DNA of 64,000 nt from Thamnaconus septentrionalis (GCA_009823395.1 CM020507.1:6346501-6410500); one strand, 5' to 3'; counted from the first letter of the stretch, positions 11,966 through 25,100 are shown. The notes: generated from the letters alone by a model not told the origin. Translations and numbers: made by a program.

Positions 11966-14501
11966 CAGTCACATTCTATGTGAGGATGCACCTGTAAAAG
12001 ATTTCAACAACTAGAAGACGTCTTACAAAAAAAAACTGTTTGTGGAGAGTTTTTGTGGTCAGGAATCTGGTAGCCTCAGTGGACCTGGATGGAACAGAAC
12101 CTCAAATGGATGCACCATTATAAGTTGGGGGTCTCATGTCTGGAGAGCCACAGAGATGGAAATTGGCCCTAAGCTGATCCAGATGGTTATCTTCTTCTTC
12201 TACTCATTTTTCTGTTTTTCCCCCCTCAGCTTGGGGGCAACCAGAGGGCCGCTGATTGGCTCAGTCAGGACTGAGCCAAGACAAACACAACACTGGGTTG
12301 TGGTCACCACCCAAACCCCCACCCCAACCACTGCTGCTTTACCTCCACAAAAGCAAGGGATAGTGCGAGTGTGCCACAAGTTCTCCGATGGTTTATGTTA
12401 TGAGGAATGATACACACTTTTACATTTGCACCTGTATTTTCTAGATGATTTATTGTCTGGTTTGCAAGTGAAAATGTTTAAACATTTACAAAACATGGTG
12501 AAAAAAGATGCAGACACGATGACGAAGGCAGGATGAGCACAAGCACAAGAAGACAGACAAAGAAAGAGAGAGGCGGGTAGAGAGACAGCGAGAGAGAGAG
12601 AGAGAGAGAGACGGAGAGAGGAGTGATTTGTGACCTGAGTGAATTAGAGAACAGGAGGAGAAGAAACAACACATGATGAGATGAGATCTGCAGCCAGCAG
12701 TCATTCTGCTTGCTGCTACTATCAGTCCCACTAATGAATCACCAGTCAAGCATCCAACAGCCATCACTCACTCCTTCCCACCGGCACCTTTCATTGAGCC
12801 GCAGCAGTTTGTTATGCTGATTCCTATCATTTGCCACCAGGGGGGGCTGGACACACCAGCGCTGGCTCGGACCCTCAGACTGATGATGGGGGTTTTTGAA
12901 GACGTGTGATCTCTGCATCCTGTCATGAAATTACAGAGCAATCAACGAACCATGTAAGAGAGCAAAGCCTGATAAGGGCAAATGCAATGCCCTCAACCAC
13001 TCTGCAATGCACCGAGGGTTCTTCCAATATGCAAGGAAGAAACTGTGTCTGATTGACAGAAAACAAGAGAGTACAGAACCACATGCATGAGTCTGCAGCG
13101 AATAGGATTGGAGCACTTTTAAAAATGTCCTCTGGCCAAATGCTGATTGTAAAGCAAGCAGCAGCAGCAGGAAGTCTTAAAGGAAAGTAATTGGCCATGT
13201 CTTCGCTCAGACTGGTAGGTTTCTAACTGAGGTTAAAAGGTGGTCTCCAACTACACTTGGACATGTTTAACAAGGGCTTTTTTTTTTTTTTTTTAAGTTG
13301 AATTTTTTTCTCTTTTCAAAGAGGCTGGAGTCAGAACTGTAGGTGTCAGTTTCACTATGGAAAATGCAATGATGACGGTGAAGTTGAGTTTTGAGTGAAT
13401 TTCACATTTGAAGGCAGAAAAAATAGCTTGATGGATTGAAGTTGATGCGACTCTTGAACTCCTAAAGAACTTTGAATGCCTCAGAATCTGGACAGAGATG
13501 AGTATCAAGATTTCTCTCTATAAATCATATTGACACTGTAATTAAAAAAAGAGAGAGTTGCATCTACGAGGAAACAGCCTCAGGCTCTGAGGCTTGTCTC
13601 TCCGTCTCTGATTCTTATCAACTCCATCTCCGAGTTGGAAATTGGATATTAGAGAAGCACAAACACTGGCAGACCTCAGCTGCTCAAGTCCACATGAGCA
13701 ATTGCTTTGCTCTCTTAATAAGCAGCCACAGCACAATCAGATCAAAGGGGAGTCGAGGAGCGTGCCAGGGTGGCGCTGTCACTCAACCGCAAAAACAAAA
13801 CTAAATATACCTTAAAATAAACATAATTTGATTTGTTGAGCATTCTGACAGCTGCATGTCACACTAACCATATCAGCCACAAAATCAAACCAATCTAATT
13901 TTTAGAAATTTACTTGCTACACATCAAAAACCTGGGAGAGTTTTCAGAGCCACGTGTGACATCACAAAGGGCTGCTTTACACAACTGTGCATTTTAGCAA
14001 ACACTTTCTGAACTGGTAAATGACAAGCCAGTCTAAACTGGGGAGTTGAGCCGAGGGGTTGATGGTCAGAAACCCTGTGTAAACTGTCCTGATGGTGAGG
14101 TCAAACGTTAGGCAGTGCTACGTGTTAGCCGCCGTCGCTACTTCCTGTCAGTCTGTTTGTTTATGGCCCAATGTTCTGTTCTCTGCATGCATATTAAGGC
14201 CTCGGCAATGTGATCCCAATTTCCAGCAGCCGTTAGCGGACACCTTGTCCCGAATCACGAGGTATGTGTGAAACTGTCTGAAACTCTCTCTCCCAAACAC
14301 ACACGCACACACACACGCACACCAAAGAGAAGCCCAACGAGCTGCGTTTTCCGTCTGCAACCGCGACGTGAAACTCAATTACACAGCCAATTGAGAAGCT
14401 TGCCGAGATTTGCGTGATGTGCTCCTGACCCAAATAAGCAGCGCCTGCCAAAGTCTGAGCAGCAACTGCACACACTTATTAGATCAGCAAACAAGGAAAA
14501 C

Positions 14502-14540
<39 letters not shown>

Positions 14541-14693
14541 GGACTTACATCTGGAGCTCTGCTCCTCTCATTTGTGTTTGCTGGGTGTTTTCCTGCTCCA
14601 GTCCCAGTGATGCTGAGCCGGACCCCTCAGATGAAGTGAGGCGAGATGTGGAGCCACAGTGTGATGCCATCTGGATATATACATTTACACATG

Positions 14694-14731
<38 letters not shown>
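14502..14731. repeat. (CA)n and (TG)n pair
   Basis: (CA)n at 14502-14539 and (TG)n at 14695-14731 in opposite orientation, with a further short (TG)n at 14817-14836. Confidence 0.95.
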
Positions 14732-14732
<1 letters not shown>

Positions 14733-15938
14733 ATACAGATATACTCCTGTCACAGCCTGCACAGACCAACACCTGGACCTGGTTACCGGAGCCAGACTCA
14801 GAGGGAGAGCTCTGTATTGTGTGTGTGTGTGTGTGTTAGGGGGGTGTATAGGGAATACTGGACCGGAGTCCTGGAGGCTATGTTGTTCATTTCCATTTTT
14901 TTCTTCATCTTTTTTTCCCTTGGCCCTGAAAGACGGGGTCTCGTTTCTCAGTTCCAAACTCTCTGAGAACAACAACAGGCTGCTGTTTCCACAGCACATC
15001 CACCCAAATGTACATCAATTAAAAGAAAGTCACAACAAAGCACAATTTCTTGACCCAAGTTAAAACTTAAATCAAAGCCTACGACATAAACTCAACTCTC
15101 GAGCCGGAGTCAGTAGTTATGAAAATGATGATAGTTGACGTCAACTGTCTTTATTCTTCTCTCCAAACTTGCTACCAACGTGTGCACAATCTTCTGGATC
15201 ATGTAAGTGCAGATATTTACAATGATTACAGACAGTCGCCCATTAAAACATTGACTGAAGAACCTTCATAGAACCAATTAATTAGTCCTCTCTCATCAAA
15301 TGTATATAAACATCAGTGTCACCTGTCTTATAGTTGCAGTAGACTGGAAGGGCAGCAGGTAAACTAAAGGTTGTGTCACTCTGTAAAATTAAGCATCGTT
15401 TACAAAAAATAAATCCATAAGTCAACAAATACTTTTCATGTGCTTTCAGTGAGAAAAAAAAACAGAGATCCCCTTCACTGTGTCTGATATGGACTATTCA
15501 AAATACTAACAAGTTCTTATCGTCCTTTCTGCACGTCATGGAGCGTTTTCATGGACGCAATTGTGCAGAAACACCAACAAAGCTGAGCCTGGTTGCACAA
15601 ACTCACGAGCAACACAGAAGTGCGGCAGCCTGAGAGAAACTGGTGGTGGTGCTGCTCAGGGGGGAGAAGAAGAAGAAAGCACAGAGTGGTGGAATCCGCT
15701 CCTTCGTGCTGCGTTAGGAGCCCCGGAACTCTGTGTTGACGGCCCGCATCAAGGCTCCAAACCTCCGCAAACAAACCAATCAAAGCGCACGTGCGTCACA
15801 CTGCGCCGTCAACAGCTCGCAGTCAAACAGCGCAGCGCAGTCAGCTGCGAGCCAAACGACACAACACAACTCAACAACAACACGCGGTACAAACTCGATA
15901 AGGCGAGTCTGCCGCTCATTGACAGCTGATTGACTCAC

Positions 15939-16068
15939 CTGTGAAGCTTCTCGCTCGGTTTCCGGTTTCCGCTCTGCGGAGGAAAAAGTTGCGGCGGTCG
16001 CTGCGACTGCGGCTCCAGATGAGGACTGGGAACCAGTGTTAGCGGTCCGACTAGTGTCCCGCCCCCAG

Positions 16069-16126
<58 letters not shown>

Positions 16127-16250
16127 GGGGGGAGCCTCCCCTCCTCTATTAAAGCAGACTCTTGCGAGCTTATTTTCTGGTTTCCTGCCATTAAGGAATC
16201 CCGCGGCCCGACAGCAACACCGCAACTTCACCTCTTCACTTTCCACCAGC
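15939..16250 (-). promoter_or_regulatory. CpG-rich putative first exon/promoter, possibly bmpr1b
   Basis: CpG dinucleotides are frequent from about 15700 to 16250, unlike the flanks. On the minus strand the block ends with TTCACAG followed by GTGAGTCAATC, a consensus donor at 15939/15938. It lies 2.5-2.8 kb beyond the pdlim5 stop in the same orientation. In mammals BMPR1B follows PDLIM5 in tandem on the same strand and has untranslated leading exons, so a bmpr1b first exon is plausible. No coding sequence identifies it, and a (CA)n tract at 16070-16125 interrupts the island. The transcription start is not determined. Confidence 0.4.
16070..16125. repeat. (CA)n inside the CpG-rich block
   Basis: Dinucleotide run splitting the CpG-rich putative promoter. 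Confidence 0.97.
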
Positions 16251-16394
16251 TCGACTGCACTTTCTACTGCCCCCTAACGGCAAGTTATAATTAGTTCTAC
16301 AGACCCTGAATAAGCGGTGTTTTTCTTTACTTGTGCAGTGGTTTAGCTCCCGAGGACGAGATGTGTCACGTCTTTCGGTCATGTTCGACTTTAT

Positions 16395-16545
16395 TTGTAA
16401 ACCAGTTTGATGTGTGTGAAGGTTCTCAGTCATCAAGGCCATCTTAAAGGAGAAAGGGTTAAGTTAGGCTAACTGGACTTGTTCTTGTGCTCTTGAAGAC
16501 ATCGTCTTCAAGAGCACAAGAACAAGTAGAGTTGGCCCAACCTAC
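16395..16545. repeat. Foldback repeat copy 1, perfect 24-bp hairpin
   Basis: Positions 16477-16500 and 16504-16527 are exact reverse complements separated by three bases. Flanking motifs GAAGGTTCTCAGTCATCAAG and GGTTAAGTTAGGCTAACTGG recur in the other copies, so this is a dispersed repeat and not a unique hairpin gene. Confidence 0.75.
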
Positions 16546-16559
16546 ACCAGTTTGTTTCA

Positions 16560-17760
16560 TTTCATTGGGCTCGTGCAAATGTGCAAAGAGTCTTGTGTAT
16601 TTTTCAGTTCGAAACAAGCTAACTTTATACACCGTGGCCTGTTTATTTGACTTGTTCATGCAGGAACCAGTTGCATCAAGTAAGGGTGACAGCCAGAGCT
16701 CACATGAATTGTACAATTGAACAATTTGGTAGATATTAAGCTTAGTTAGGTGTAGCATTGTCAAGAAAGGAGTCCCTGTCAATACAATTCAAGTGCAAAC
16801 TAAATAGTATTAAGTAGACTGAAGGGTGGAGGAGGATTGGGCCGCGCTAATCTTCTCCCGCAGTTTAGCCTTTGGTCACATGGATAATTTCTTTCAATTC
16901 TGAAGAACTCAGACCTAGGGCTTAGAGTTTAGGCCTGTTACTAACAGGTTTTTGTTGTCGTTGGGTTTTCCTTGTCTTCAGAAGTTCAACGGTAGCTCCT
17001 TAAGGTTGACTGTAGTTTTGTTGCATACCTCCTCAGTTGCATTGAATGGGATAAAGAGCGCCATGTGTGAAGGCTTCCTGATTTTGGATTTAACTACTTT
17101 TGAAAATGTATGCTGGAAGAGGGAATATGCTGTAGCTACTGACGCACTTAAAAAATTGGAACGAACCTCTGAATTGGAAGGTTTTTGGCAATCAAATCGA
17201 GGTTGTAGGGACCTAAACCTTAAACATTTACTTATGGTATTCTTTAGCCTTATACACAGTATTATCATCAACACAACTAGGTTAATGTGTAAGATATCTA
17301 CTTAAGATTGCATATGCCACTTCTGATCCGACAAATGTTACACACATTTCCCCCCTTCTTTTAACAAGCCAAAGTGCCAAACTGTGTTTTTTGAGGTTTT
17401 CCTGCTGTGGTGCAAAATGATGATATGTAATCTGCTCCACCGTGTCCTCTTCACCTTTGCTTTCCTTCTGCTGGAGCCTCCTCTGACCTTTCTCAGCCTG
17501 GTGGGGACATGGCTTACAATCTGGATTTCATGCTGCTTGTACAATGTCCTTTTTCCAACAATGACGCACAGAGTTTAGCAAATATGAAACTTCATCGTTT
17601 ATTGAACACGGTACCACTGTCATAGTTCCAATTATAGAGTTGAAAATGGGACAAACTTTCTTGTTTTTATTTATGAAATTTGATTTGTGATACATCATAC
17701 GTAATTTGTGTTTTTCTTTCATGATTATAATGAATTGAAATATAACCAAACATGTTGGGC
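16560..17760 (-). mobile_element. Possible degraded LTR-element 3' end
   Basis: On the minus strand a polypurine tract (AAAAGAAGGGGGGAAA, 17362-17347) is followed directly by TGTGTGTAAC, as expected at a 3' LTR boundary. A broken open frame (stop near 17527) runs up to it. The downstream AT-rich 0.8 kb contains AATAAA but no clear CA terminus or matching 5' LTR. No protein domain was recognised, so this is a tentative call. Confidence 0.25.
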
Positions 17761-18442
17761 TATTAGGTTGTGGTGACCAAAAGGAAAAGACTTGTCGCCA
17801 TCAATTTCAATTTTCACCTCCACGTAAAATCAGGAGATAAAGTGTTTAACTAACAATACGACTAGCATTCCCCAAAGAAAACCTGGTTAACATTAATGAC
17901 TAAGTCTACGGTATACTGGAAACTATTTTCTTTAAATCAGATCAATAAGAGCTAAAAACTTTCAAAAAGACTATGGAAGACAAAGTTAATTGCATAAATG
18001 AATGCAATTATTACATGAAAACAATAAATACATACAATGAATTCATTTTAGGTTAATAAAAAGTGACACTTGAAGATGAGTTGTTTAAATCTATTATATT
18101 CTATTGAACGAGGGGATAGATTTGTAAAATTCAGATGCGTTGCAACAGTTCTACCTCGATGGCAGACATCCAGCTTACCTGCCTGTTTCAGATTTCTTCA
18201 AATGGTAAGTAAAGTTTGGCTTGACATATTTGCACAACAAAAAGAAATCAAAGTTTTAGACAAGAAAAAAAACAAAACAAGACAATAGACTTGAACTGAA
18301 ACAGCTTCTGATCACAGTTACACAGTTTAACAGATTAATGCATAGAAAACAAACATATTTTATCCTCTTCTTTTTGCAATCATATTATAAATGTCTCAAA
18401 TAATAATTTTAAACTATGACAAATCTAACGATGTCATGGATT

Positions 18443-18771
18443 TTTATTATGGTTGTTACAGCACAAACCACCGTTGCCCAATTTTCCTTCTTTAAAACAA
18501 ACAGAGCAGTGTTTTTCTTTATAACCCAAGCCATTTCACTTTGTATGGTAGAAGTAATAACATTAAAGGGCAGATTATGTTTTACAAGGTGGCCTGAAAC
18601 TCTGGAAAGGTTCGCGTCTGCGTACAGGTCAGTGTTTTCTGAACCTGGCCTGCCACACACCGCGCTGCTTGTTCCACTATTGCTTGGGATTTGCTGCTTC
18701 ATGAACAAACAGCAATGAAGAGACTTTTCAGGTAACAAGAGAGTGTGTGGCTCCAAACTGTATGGGAAAAG
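18443..18771 (-). other. pdlim5: pdlim5 3' UTR (proposed)
   Basis: The AT-rich sequence after the stop carries a minus-strand AATAAA at 18448-18443, about 325 nt downstream, the first canonical hexamer after the stop that I found. Further AATAAA hexamers occur near 17.6-17.7 kb, so longer 3' ends are possible. The end point is inferred. Confidence 0.4.
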
Positions 18772-18861
18772 TCATATCTTCAAAGTGTGAGCGTGTTTCT
18801 TGCATAGAGGCTTGTCTTTTTTGGAGAAGAAAGTCTGACCTTCCAGACTGGTGCAACACAC
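18772..18861 (-). CDS. pdlim5: pdlim5 coding exon 12 (end of LIM3, stop codon)
   Basis: Encodes residues 535-563, [20 protein letters not shown], then KKHAHTLKI and TGA at 18774-18772. C536, C554 and H557 complete LIM3. The acceptor is CTTTTCCCAG. The protein ends a few residues after the last zinc ligand, as in the family. Confidence 0.97.
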   Translation of the reverse strand: MCCTSLEGQTFFSKKDKPLCKKHAHTLKI

Positions 18862-21800
18862 CTGGGAAAAGATAGAAAAAACACACACACAACAACATGA
18901 TTCCATTCAGAAAGTCTTTTGCAACATGGAAACACTCCTAATTATGAAAATGAAAAAATGCCAGGAGTAAATAATAATTATACTTACAGCGCACACAAAG
19001 CAGTTGTCATGCCAAATGTGACCTAGGGCCTCCAGGAACTTGTCTCCAGCCTCAATGGGGAACTCACAGCCGTGACATCCAGTTCCAAACAAACTGTAGA
19101 AGTCTTTTCACCAGAGACAGGGTCACATGACACGCACAACATCTGTTACGTAAGCAGTCCTCCACTCTTATTCATTACTAGGATGCACTTTTCTTTTTTC
19201 AAGCTGTGGTGCCATGCAAAGAGTCATGAATTCTCACCTTGTTCACAGTATGGTTCTCCATCCTCCAGATGGAAGGTGTTGTTTCTGATTGGCTGCTGGC
19301 AGCAAGCACACAGAAAGCAGTAGACATGCCATGACTGTTTGAGGGCGCTGATCACCTCCTGTTGGTGAAAGCAAAGACAGCCAACAGAGTTCAGCTGAAG
19401 GTACAGTGCAGTATATTGGGAGCAAATGCATCTTTGTCTGGGCTGGTTGCAACGACTGGCGAGGGAGAACAGTGCAGCACAACAGTAACAAAGTCCTTTC
19501 AGTTGTATTTGTGTGTTTTGCTCGCGTCTCTTTCAAACAATTCTTTTTATTCTCACGGGAGCACATGACCCAGCTTAGTTAAAAGACGGCCCACTTTTCT
19601 TTCCCAGCCCCGTAGCTGTGAAATAGGACAGGGAATAAAAAAGTGAGTTGGTGGGCCAGGGCAGAAAGATGGATTAGAGGAGAGGGAGTGAGAAAACAGG
19701 TTAATAAGAAGCCCTAAGCCGCTTGAAGATGTGTGAGAAAGGGAGGGTTGAAAGGGATGGAGGCTAAAGGGGTTTGAACGCTTCAGGGATGAATGTCAGA
19801 GCTTTTATACGGGCAAAGATCTCAGCTTCCTGACACTCCAGGTTCATGGTACGCCTGCAGCCTCGAGGCCTCTTAGCCTAATTCTCTTAACACCCCGATA
19901 TGCGCAGCATTCCTCAGATTCAGAGGAAGGTACTATGGAACGTCTAGACATCATGCTTTCCTTCATGGGCTTTCTTTGCACTTAACCTGCAGGTTAAACG
20001 TTGGAGCCCAACTGCAGTGAAGGTGTAACAACCCTTGAAAAGGGATTTTTGATGATGATGACGTCTTCTTTTATTGACAAATCAAGATTTAAATTTCAAA
20101 GAGCCAATGAGCAGTGTTTGGTGTCCAATCAGTCGACCTCCAGCACACGTCTGGGAGGATTCCACCTTCATTCGCTGCCCCCTGGCCTCTTCATTGCCAC
20201 ATTTTCCTCCTGGGAAGCTTTATCCATTCATTTTTCTATCTGCAGTCAGGCCTAGGGGGCGCTCTTCTTGCACAGTAACGGTCCACAGTCTGAGCCTGTT
20301 TGTCCTCCACAAAGAGCTTGTTCAAACCCAGCCATGCTCTTCAAGCCTAGGAACCAAGACCATGTGTCTTTGCTGATTGATTCTTTGACTGAACCTCTGT
20401 CATATCACTGAACTACCTGAATTCCTTCGTCTCCATGGCAGAAACTACTCATTTTAGTTCCTGTTCCAAGTCATTGTTCTTTAAAAAAAAAAAACTTTCC
20501 TCAAGCCTTTATCTTTCTCATGTACATGATGGATTTTAGGTGTTAGTGCTGTTCTGCTGCAAAGGCAACTCTTAAACCGTGTTTTCTTTCAACATTCAGT
20601 TGAAGCTCTCGTCTCCTCACGCAGCCACACATTCACATGAAATCGACTCACCCCCAGTATTTTGGCCTGACAGCGGCTGCAGGAGGGAGCAAGGAACTCT
20701 TCGTAGCAGTGCTCGCAGTAGACCGATCCCTTCTCCTCCACAAAGCCAGTGTGTGCCAGTGATGAGCGGCAGTGGGCACAGTTAAACTCCTCCTTGTGCC
20801 ACGATCTCCCCATGGCCACCAGGAAGGGTCCTCTGTAGGGCAGAGGGGAGTCGGCGGGGGGGAGGATAGAAAGTCAACTTGTAATTTCACTTTCGGACTC
20901 ATACAGGGAATGATGGCACAGTGAGTGAAGGGCATCAAAACGACTACCAATGGGAATAGCAGATTAAAGTGGTTACACTGGTGTTTTCCTTTTTTTTTGT
21001 TTGCTTTAATTGGTTCGTTGATGCCTCCTGACTGAAGTTTATCCTTGTGTGCGTAAAGAGCCCTAATGCTTCCTTAAGAAAAAAAAAAAAAACATTTATT
21101 TTCAAGATTACATTCTCAAGTGCAGTGTAACTGAACTCCACCTCCTTATCTGAACCACCATCTCGACTTTGTGCTGCTGCAGTTTCAAGTTATTACCTCT
21201 TAATGGTTTTGAGTCAATTATTCTGAGTGCCTTGTGACGGAACATTGAATAATTAAGATCTAAACATAATTTCCCTTCCTACATTCATTTACAGACTGCT
21301 TTCTGCGAAGCATACAGTAGCATACAGCTGCACAGCGCCGTCATCAACATCCCTGTGAATCCGCTGTGAATGATCACTTCATGTGACCAAATTGCCTGGA
21401 AACGGAATTAAAGCGTGCATAATGCATTAATTGAATTATCTTGCGCCTCACATGCTACCGTGTGCTTCCCCTCACCTGATGACCATGTTGCAGTGGCCAC
21501 ACATGGGCGTGCGTGTGCCGGCCGGGATGTGCTCCGCCATCTGGACCAGAGTGTCCTGGTCGCTGGGGTGAGGCTGAGGGACGGGCCGAGCCGGGACCAA
21601 ACCCTGCTGGACGCCGGCGCTTCCGCTGCCCTTCATGGTGAAGGACGGAGTGACCACGCCAGTCTGGGGGCCACGGCCTGCATGGAGGCGGTGGAGGAGA
21701 GACAACCAGGCTGCACCGTCACTCAGCAAAGACCCGAGAGATAACACTTGCAGAGTGGCTTGACTGATTTGTTCTCAGGTGGTTTGTTGGAGTGGGTGAC

Positions 21801-22067
21801 ATGGCGGCGCACTCAGCGAGCTGGTCAGAACAGCTTTACCAATCAATCTTTGAGGCCTTTCTCCTTCCACACATTCCAAAGGCATAAGTGCATGGACACA
21901 CAAGACTAAACACACTCTCCCTCTCCCTCTCTCCCTCTCTCCCTCTCTCTCTCACACACACACACACACACAGCAAACTCAGACCACTAAGACATTTCCT
22001 CAGTGAAAAACGCAGACACCTGGCAAAACATGTAGCCTGGGTCTTTGAAGTCCATACCGTGGAGGAA

Positions 22068-22133
<66 letters not shown>

Positions 22134-25100
22134 TCAAGAGTCATGTCTGGAGCTTGGCTTTGCCATTGTGTGTCACGCTTGAGTGTTGTTTGTTTTGGCC
22201 AGCGCAGGATTGGCTCTCTGACTGGACGTCAGGCTGCAAAGGGTTTACATTCAAACAAGGTAAAGATGTCACTTTTGATTTAGCACGACTTGGGCACAAC
22301 AGAAAACTCACTCTAAATGTATGATTGACCAGTTACCACCTATAAAGTTTTTACTTTAATTGACACTTTAGTTGAGAGCTGCAAGAGCAGCATTCACTCC
22401 CTGAGCTTAAACAACATTAGCTGCTAGCTGGCTAGTGCTACTTCACGGATCTGAGTTGAATTGCAGATTGCATGATGGAAACAAGCAGAATCACAGTCAA
22501 CAATTGACTCGTATTGAAGAACTTCATGAGCATTACTTCTTTCAGAAGGCTCGGTGGCAAAAGACGGTAAGTGAATATTTTCTGACTTGGCGTCTGAGTG
22601 TAAGTTGCTACTTGTGTGATTGACTTGTAGGTTTCTCTGCAACAGGAAAAGAGCCTCCAGTGAAAGAAAGGCAACAGTGCCAACAGCCTGGAAGGAGCAA
22701 ATGCAGAGAGGCCAGTCAGGTCGAGTTATTTAAAGTAATGCTTTTCTGCATATTTGCCTGATAAACTAAGAAACACTAGACCTCAGGACCCGTGAGCTCA
22801 GCGTAGGCCGACTGCAGCCATTACACTGTTGCTCTGCAAGTTCCTTTTAACACTTTATCCATAACTCCAGAGTCCCGACAGCAGCCTTTAGTAAATATTA
22901 TCCTTCCAAAAGAGGAGAAGTGCTGCACATGTGAGTGAGCGAGGCAACACAAGCAGACCAGAGCCTCCCTGCCAGTTTAATGGGCTTCCAAAGAGGTAAG
23001 AAATGACCTATTTCACAACTTATGCCACCTTCCACTGTGGAAAATACAAGCCTGTTTCCTCTTCACTAACTCGCTGCAGCAACATTCAACCCAAAGACAG
23101 TAAATCAGTTCTGTATTGTGCCAAGACTCAAAACCAAATGTCTTGATGTAAAAAAAACATAAATATAATAGCTCAGCCTAATTGTGCAGAGAAATGCATG
23201 AATCATTCCAATACATTCAGATGCATACAGAACATACAGAAGGGTTTAGGTGAGTTTGTTTCTTTACTCAAGAAGCCTAATTTGGCCAGACCTGACTTGT
23301 GCAGAGAAAACAGTTCAATCACTGCGGTAAGAATTTACTGCACTATTTTAAAAGCTATTCGTTGGGGCAAACAGGCGTCCTTTTGTTAGATTTAGCCTTT
23401 GGCTTGTTTCAGTAATGATTGTTTTTTTTTTTTAAAGTTTCATGACAAAAAACATTTAGGAAGTGGCAGAGATCACAGCTGCCCTCACCCTGGGCTGCAG
23501 CAGGCGCTCTGAACATGGTCTTCACCACCGCAGACTCGTGGCCGTTGATGTTTGGCTCTTCCACGTCTTCACTGCATGAAGAGAGAGATCGTGAAAGCAA
23601 TTAATACGCTGCATGCTTTTAAACTCGATCTGATCAAAGCACATCAGACACCAGTTAGCTGTCTATGCAGCTGCATACACACTCACGATAATTAAACAGC
23701 AAAATGAGCTCAAATACACATTTGGATCCTGCTTAATTATGTTGAGACAACAGTTCATTCTCTTAAATGTAATTCCTATTTAAAAAAAAAAAAAAAAATC
23801 CAGGGACACAAGTGAAGAAACCAGAAATAGAACAAGACAGGAAGCTGCAGGGTAAAAGAAAACAGCAGCAAATTTGTGTCTCAATACAGTGGCGAGGATT
23901 CCAGAACAGCCTCCAACGCCGACAGGCCACAGACACGTACAGCACCAAACAAAACACAGCATGCAGCCGCAGACAAAACACGACCACTTCAAATCTCATT
24001 TCCTACCAGTGACTCTGCAGCTCGCACAAAATGTTTCCCGTGTGCCCTTTTCCTGGGCCGAACCGAGTCCAGACCGCGTCCTGATGATGGACAGGAGACC
24101 AGTCCGACGTGTTTGCACAGCATTAATAACTTGGCTCACCCATTTTGAAAATAAGTCCGTGGTACGTTTTTATAATAGCCGCGACAAAACAGCTTTGTGT
24201 GTGGGTCAAAAGGGATCATTTCAGCCGACGAAAGACGCCGCACCTGACGAGACGCAGGGACAGACGTCTGACAGCTTGTGGTCCAAGCAGGTAAACTGGC
24301 CTTTTAATATCAAACATCTGCTCTGTGTGTCTCACTGTGCCCGTTCAGAAGCTTTATTAAGGAGGAAAAACTCCCCTAAAAGGTCCCCATGGCAACATTT
24401 GCCATATATTTTTATTGGCCGCAAGACATAAAACTGAATTTTGCACTTGGGTCAAAGCATAAGTAATTGAAGGGGGAGCCGTGTCAAACAGTGCCAGGAC
24501 TTTAATTCAGGTGAGGAAATAATAACCTCATTGCACCAGCGCAGCGTTCTACCGAGCAGAGACGCAGCAGGTTGAGAAGTCTGCACACTCAAGTCAACAC
24601 TTTGGAGGGAAATTCTTTTTCCAGTTTTCACAAAGGGGCCAATAATCTATCGCACCACTTATATTGTAACAGTATTGAAGAAGGCTCTCGATGTTCCATG
24701 TTGTGTTTAACACCCACAACAAGGTTGTCTTTTCAGTCAGCCAAAATAATGTTTACTTGCATAAATATCTAGTTTCTACAAGTACTTCTATACATGAAGA
24801 TACTTGTCGAGGCCAGAGGTCACTTGTATTAATCTCATGATGTCTGAATAAATTTGGTATTGAAATATTTATGCAAGTCTTTCTTTTCCTGATGTGTGTC
24901 CACGTATTTTGGCTGATTCTGTATCAAAACTTCATCATCAAAAATTGACTTCTATGTTTTGACTGTGATTTAGCCGGAAAGCTAAAAATTCTTATACTTC
25001 TTATATCCCGTATGGGGAATGAGGAGGATGAGGCGGTCTTCAGAGCCGTGGCTTCACTGGGTCTACTGGCCAAGCCTGGCCTCCAGCCTGATGCATACCT

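Larger units (their letters stand above)
1..15938. other. Non-coding stretch left of the CpG block (possible bmpr1b intron 1)
   Basis: No exon with convincing homology was found on either strand. Contents are simple repeats listed separately, hAT-like fragments (1-140, 1360-1430, 2869-3210, 6775-6860, 11875-11900), a double hairpin (4529-4585), a GC- and proline-codon-rich patch at 8780-9130, and unique non-repetitive blocks around 9990-10560, 11300-11660, 13540-13760 and 14100-14490. If the CpG block is a first exon, this is its intron. Confidence 0.5.
16251..18442. other. Intergenic spacer between putative CpG promoter and pdlim5 3' end
   Basis: AT-rich DNA. It holds a foldback repeat (16395-16545) and, from about 16560 to 17760, features reminiscent of the 3' end of a degraded LTR element on the minus strand. 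The remainder, 17760-18442, shows nothing recognisable beyond AT-richness. Confidence 0.5.
19359..23488 (-). other. pdlim5 introns 7, 8 and 9
   Basis: Introns are 21678-23488, 20833-21475 and 19359-20651. Intron 7 contains a CT-rich/(CA)n stretch at 21908-21972 and a (TG)n at 22071-22131. Introns 8 and 9 hold no recognised element. Introns 5, 10 and 11 are only 126-139 nt. Confidence 0.85.

Noticed and set aside
16477..16527. microRNA precursor
   Set aside because: The arms are perfectly complementary with a three-base loop, and the sequence belongs to a dispersed repeat family. Typical pre-miRNA loops are longer and stems imperfect.
23874..24431. 185-residue plus-strand open frame
   Set aside because: Composition is not protein-like, no domain is recognised, and it is antisense within the pdlim5 intron upstream of exon 7. 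A chance frame is more likely.
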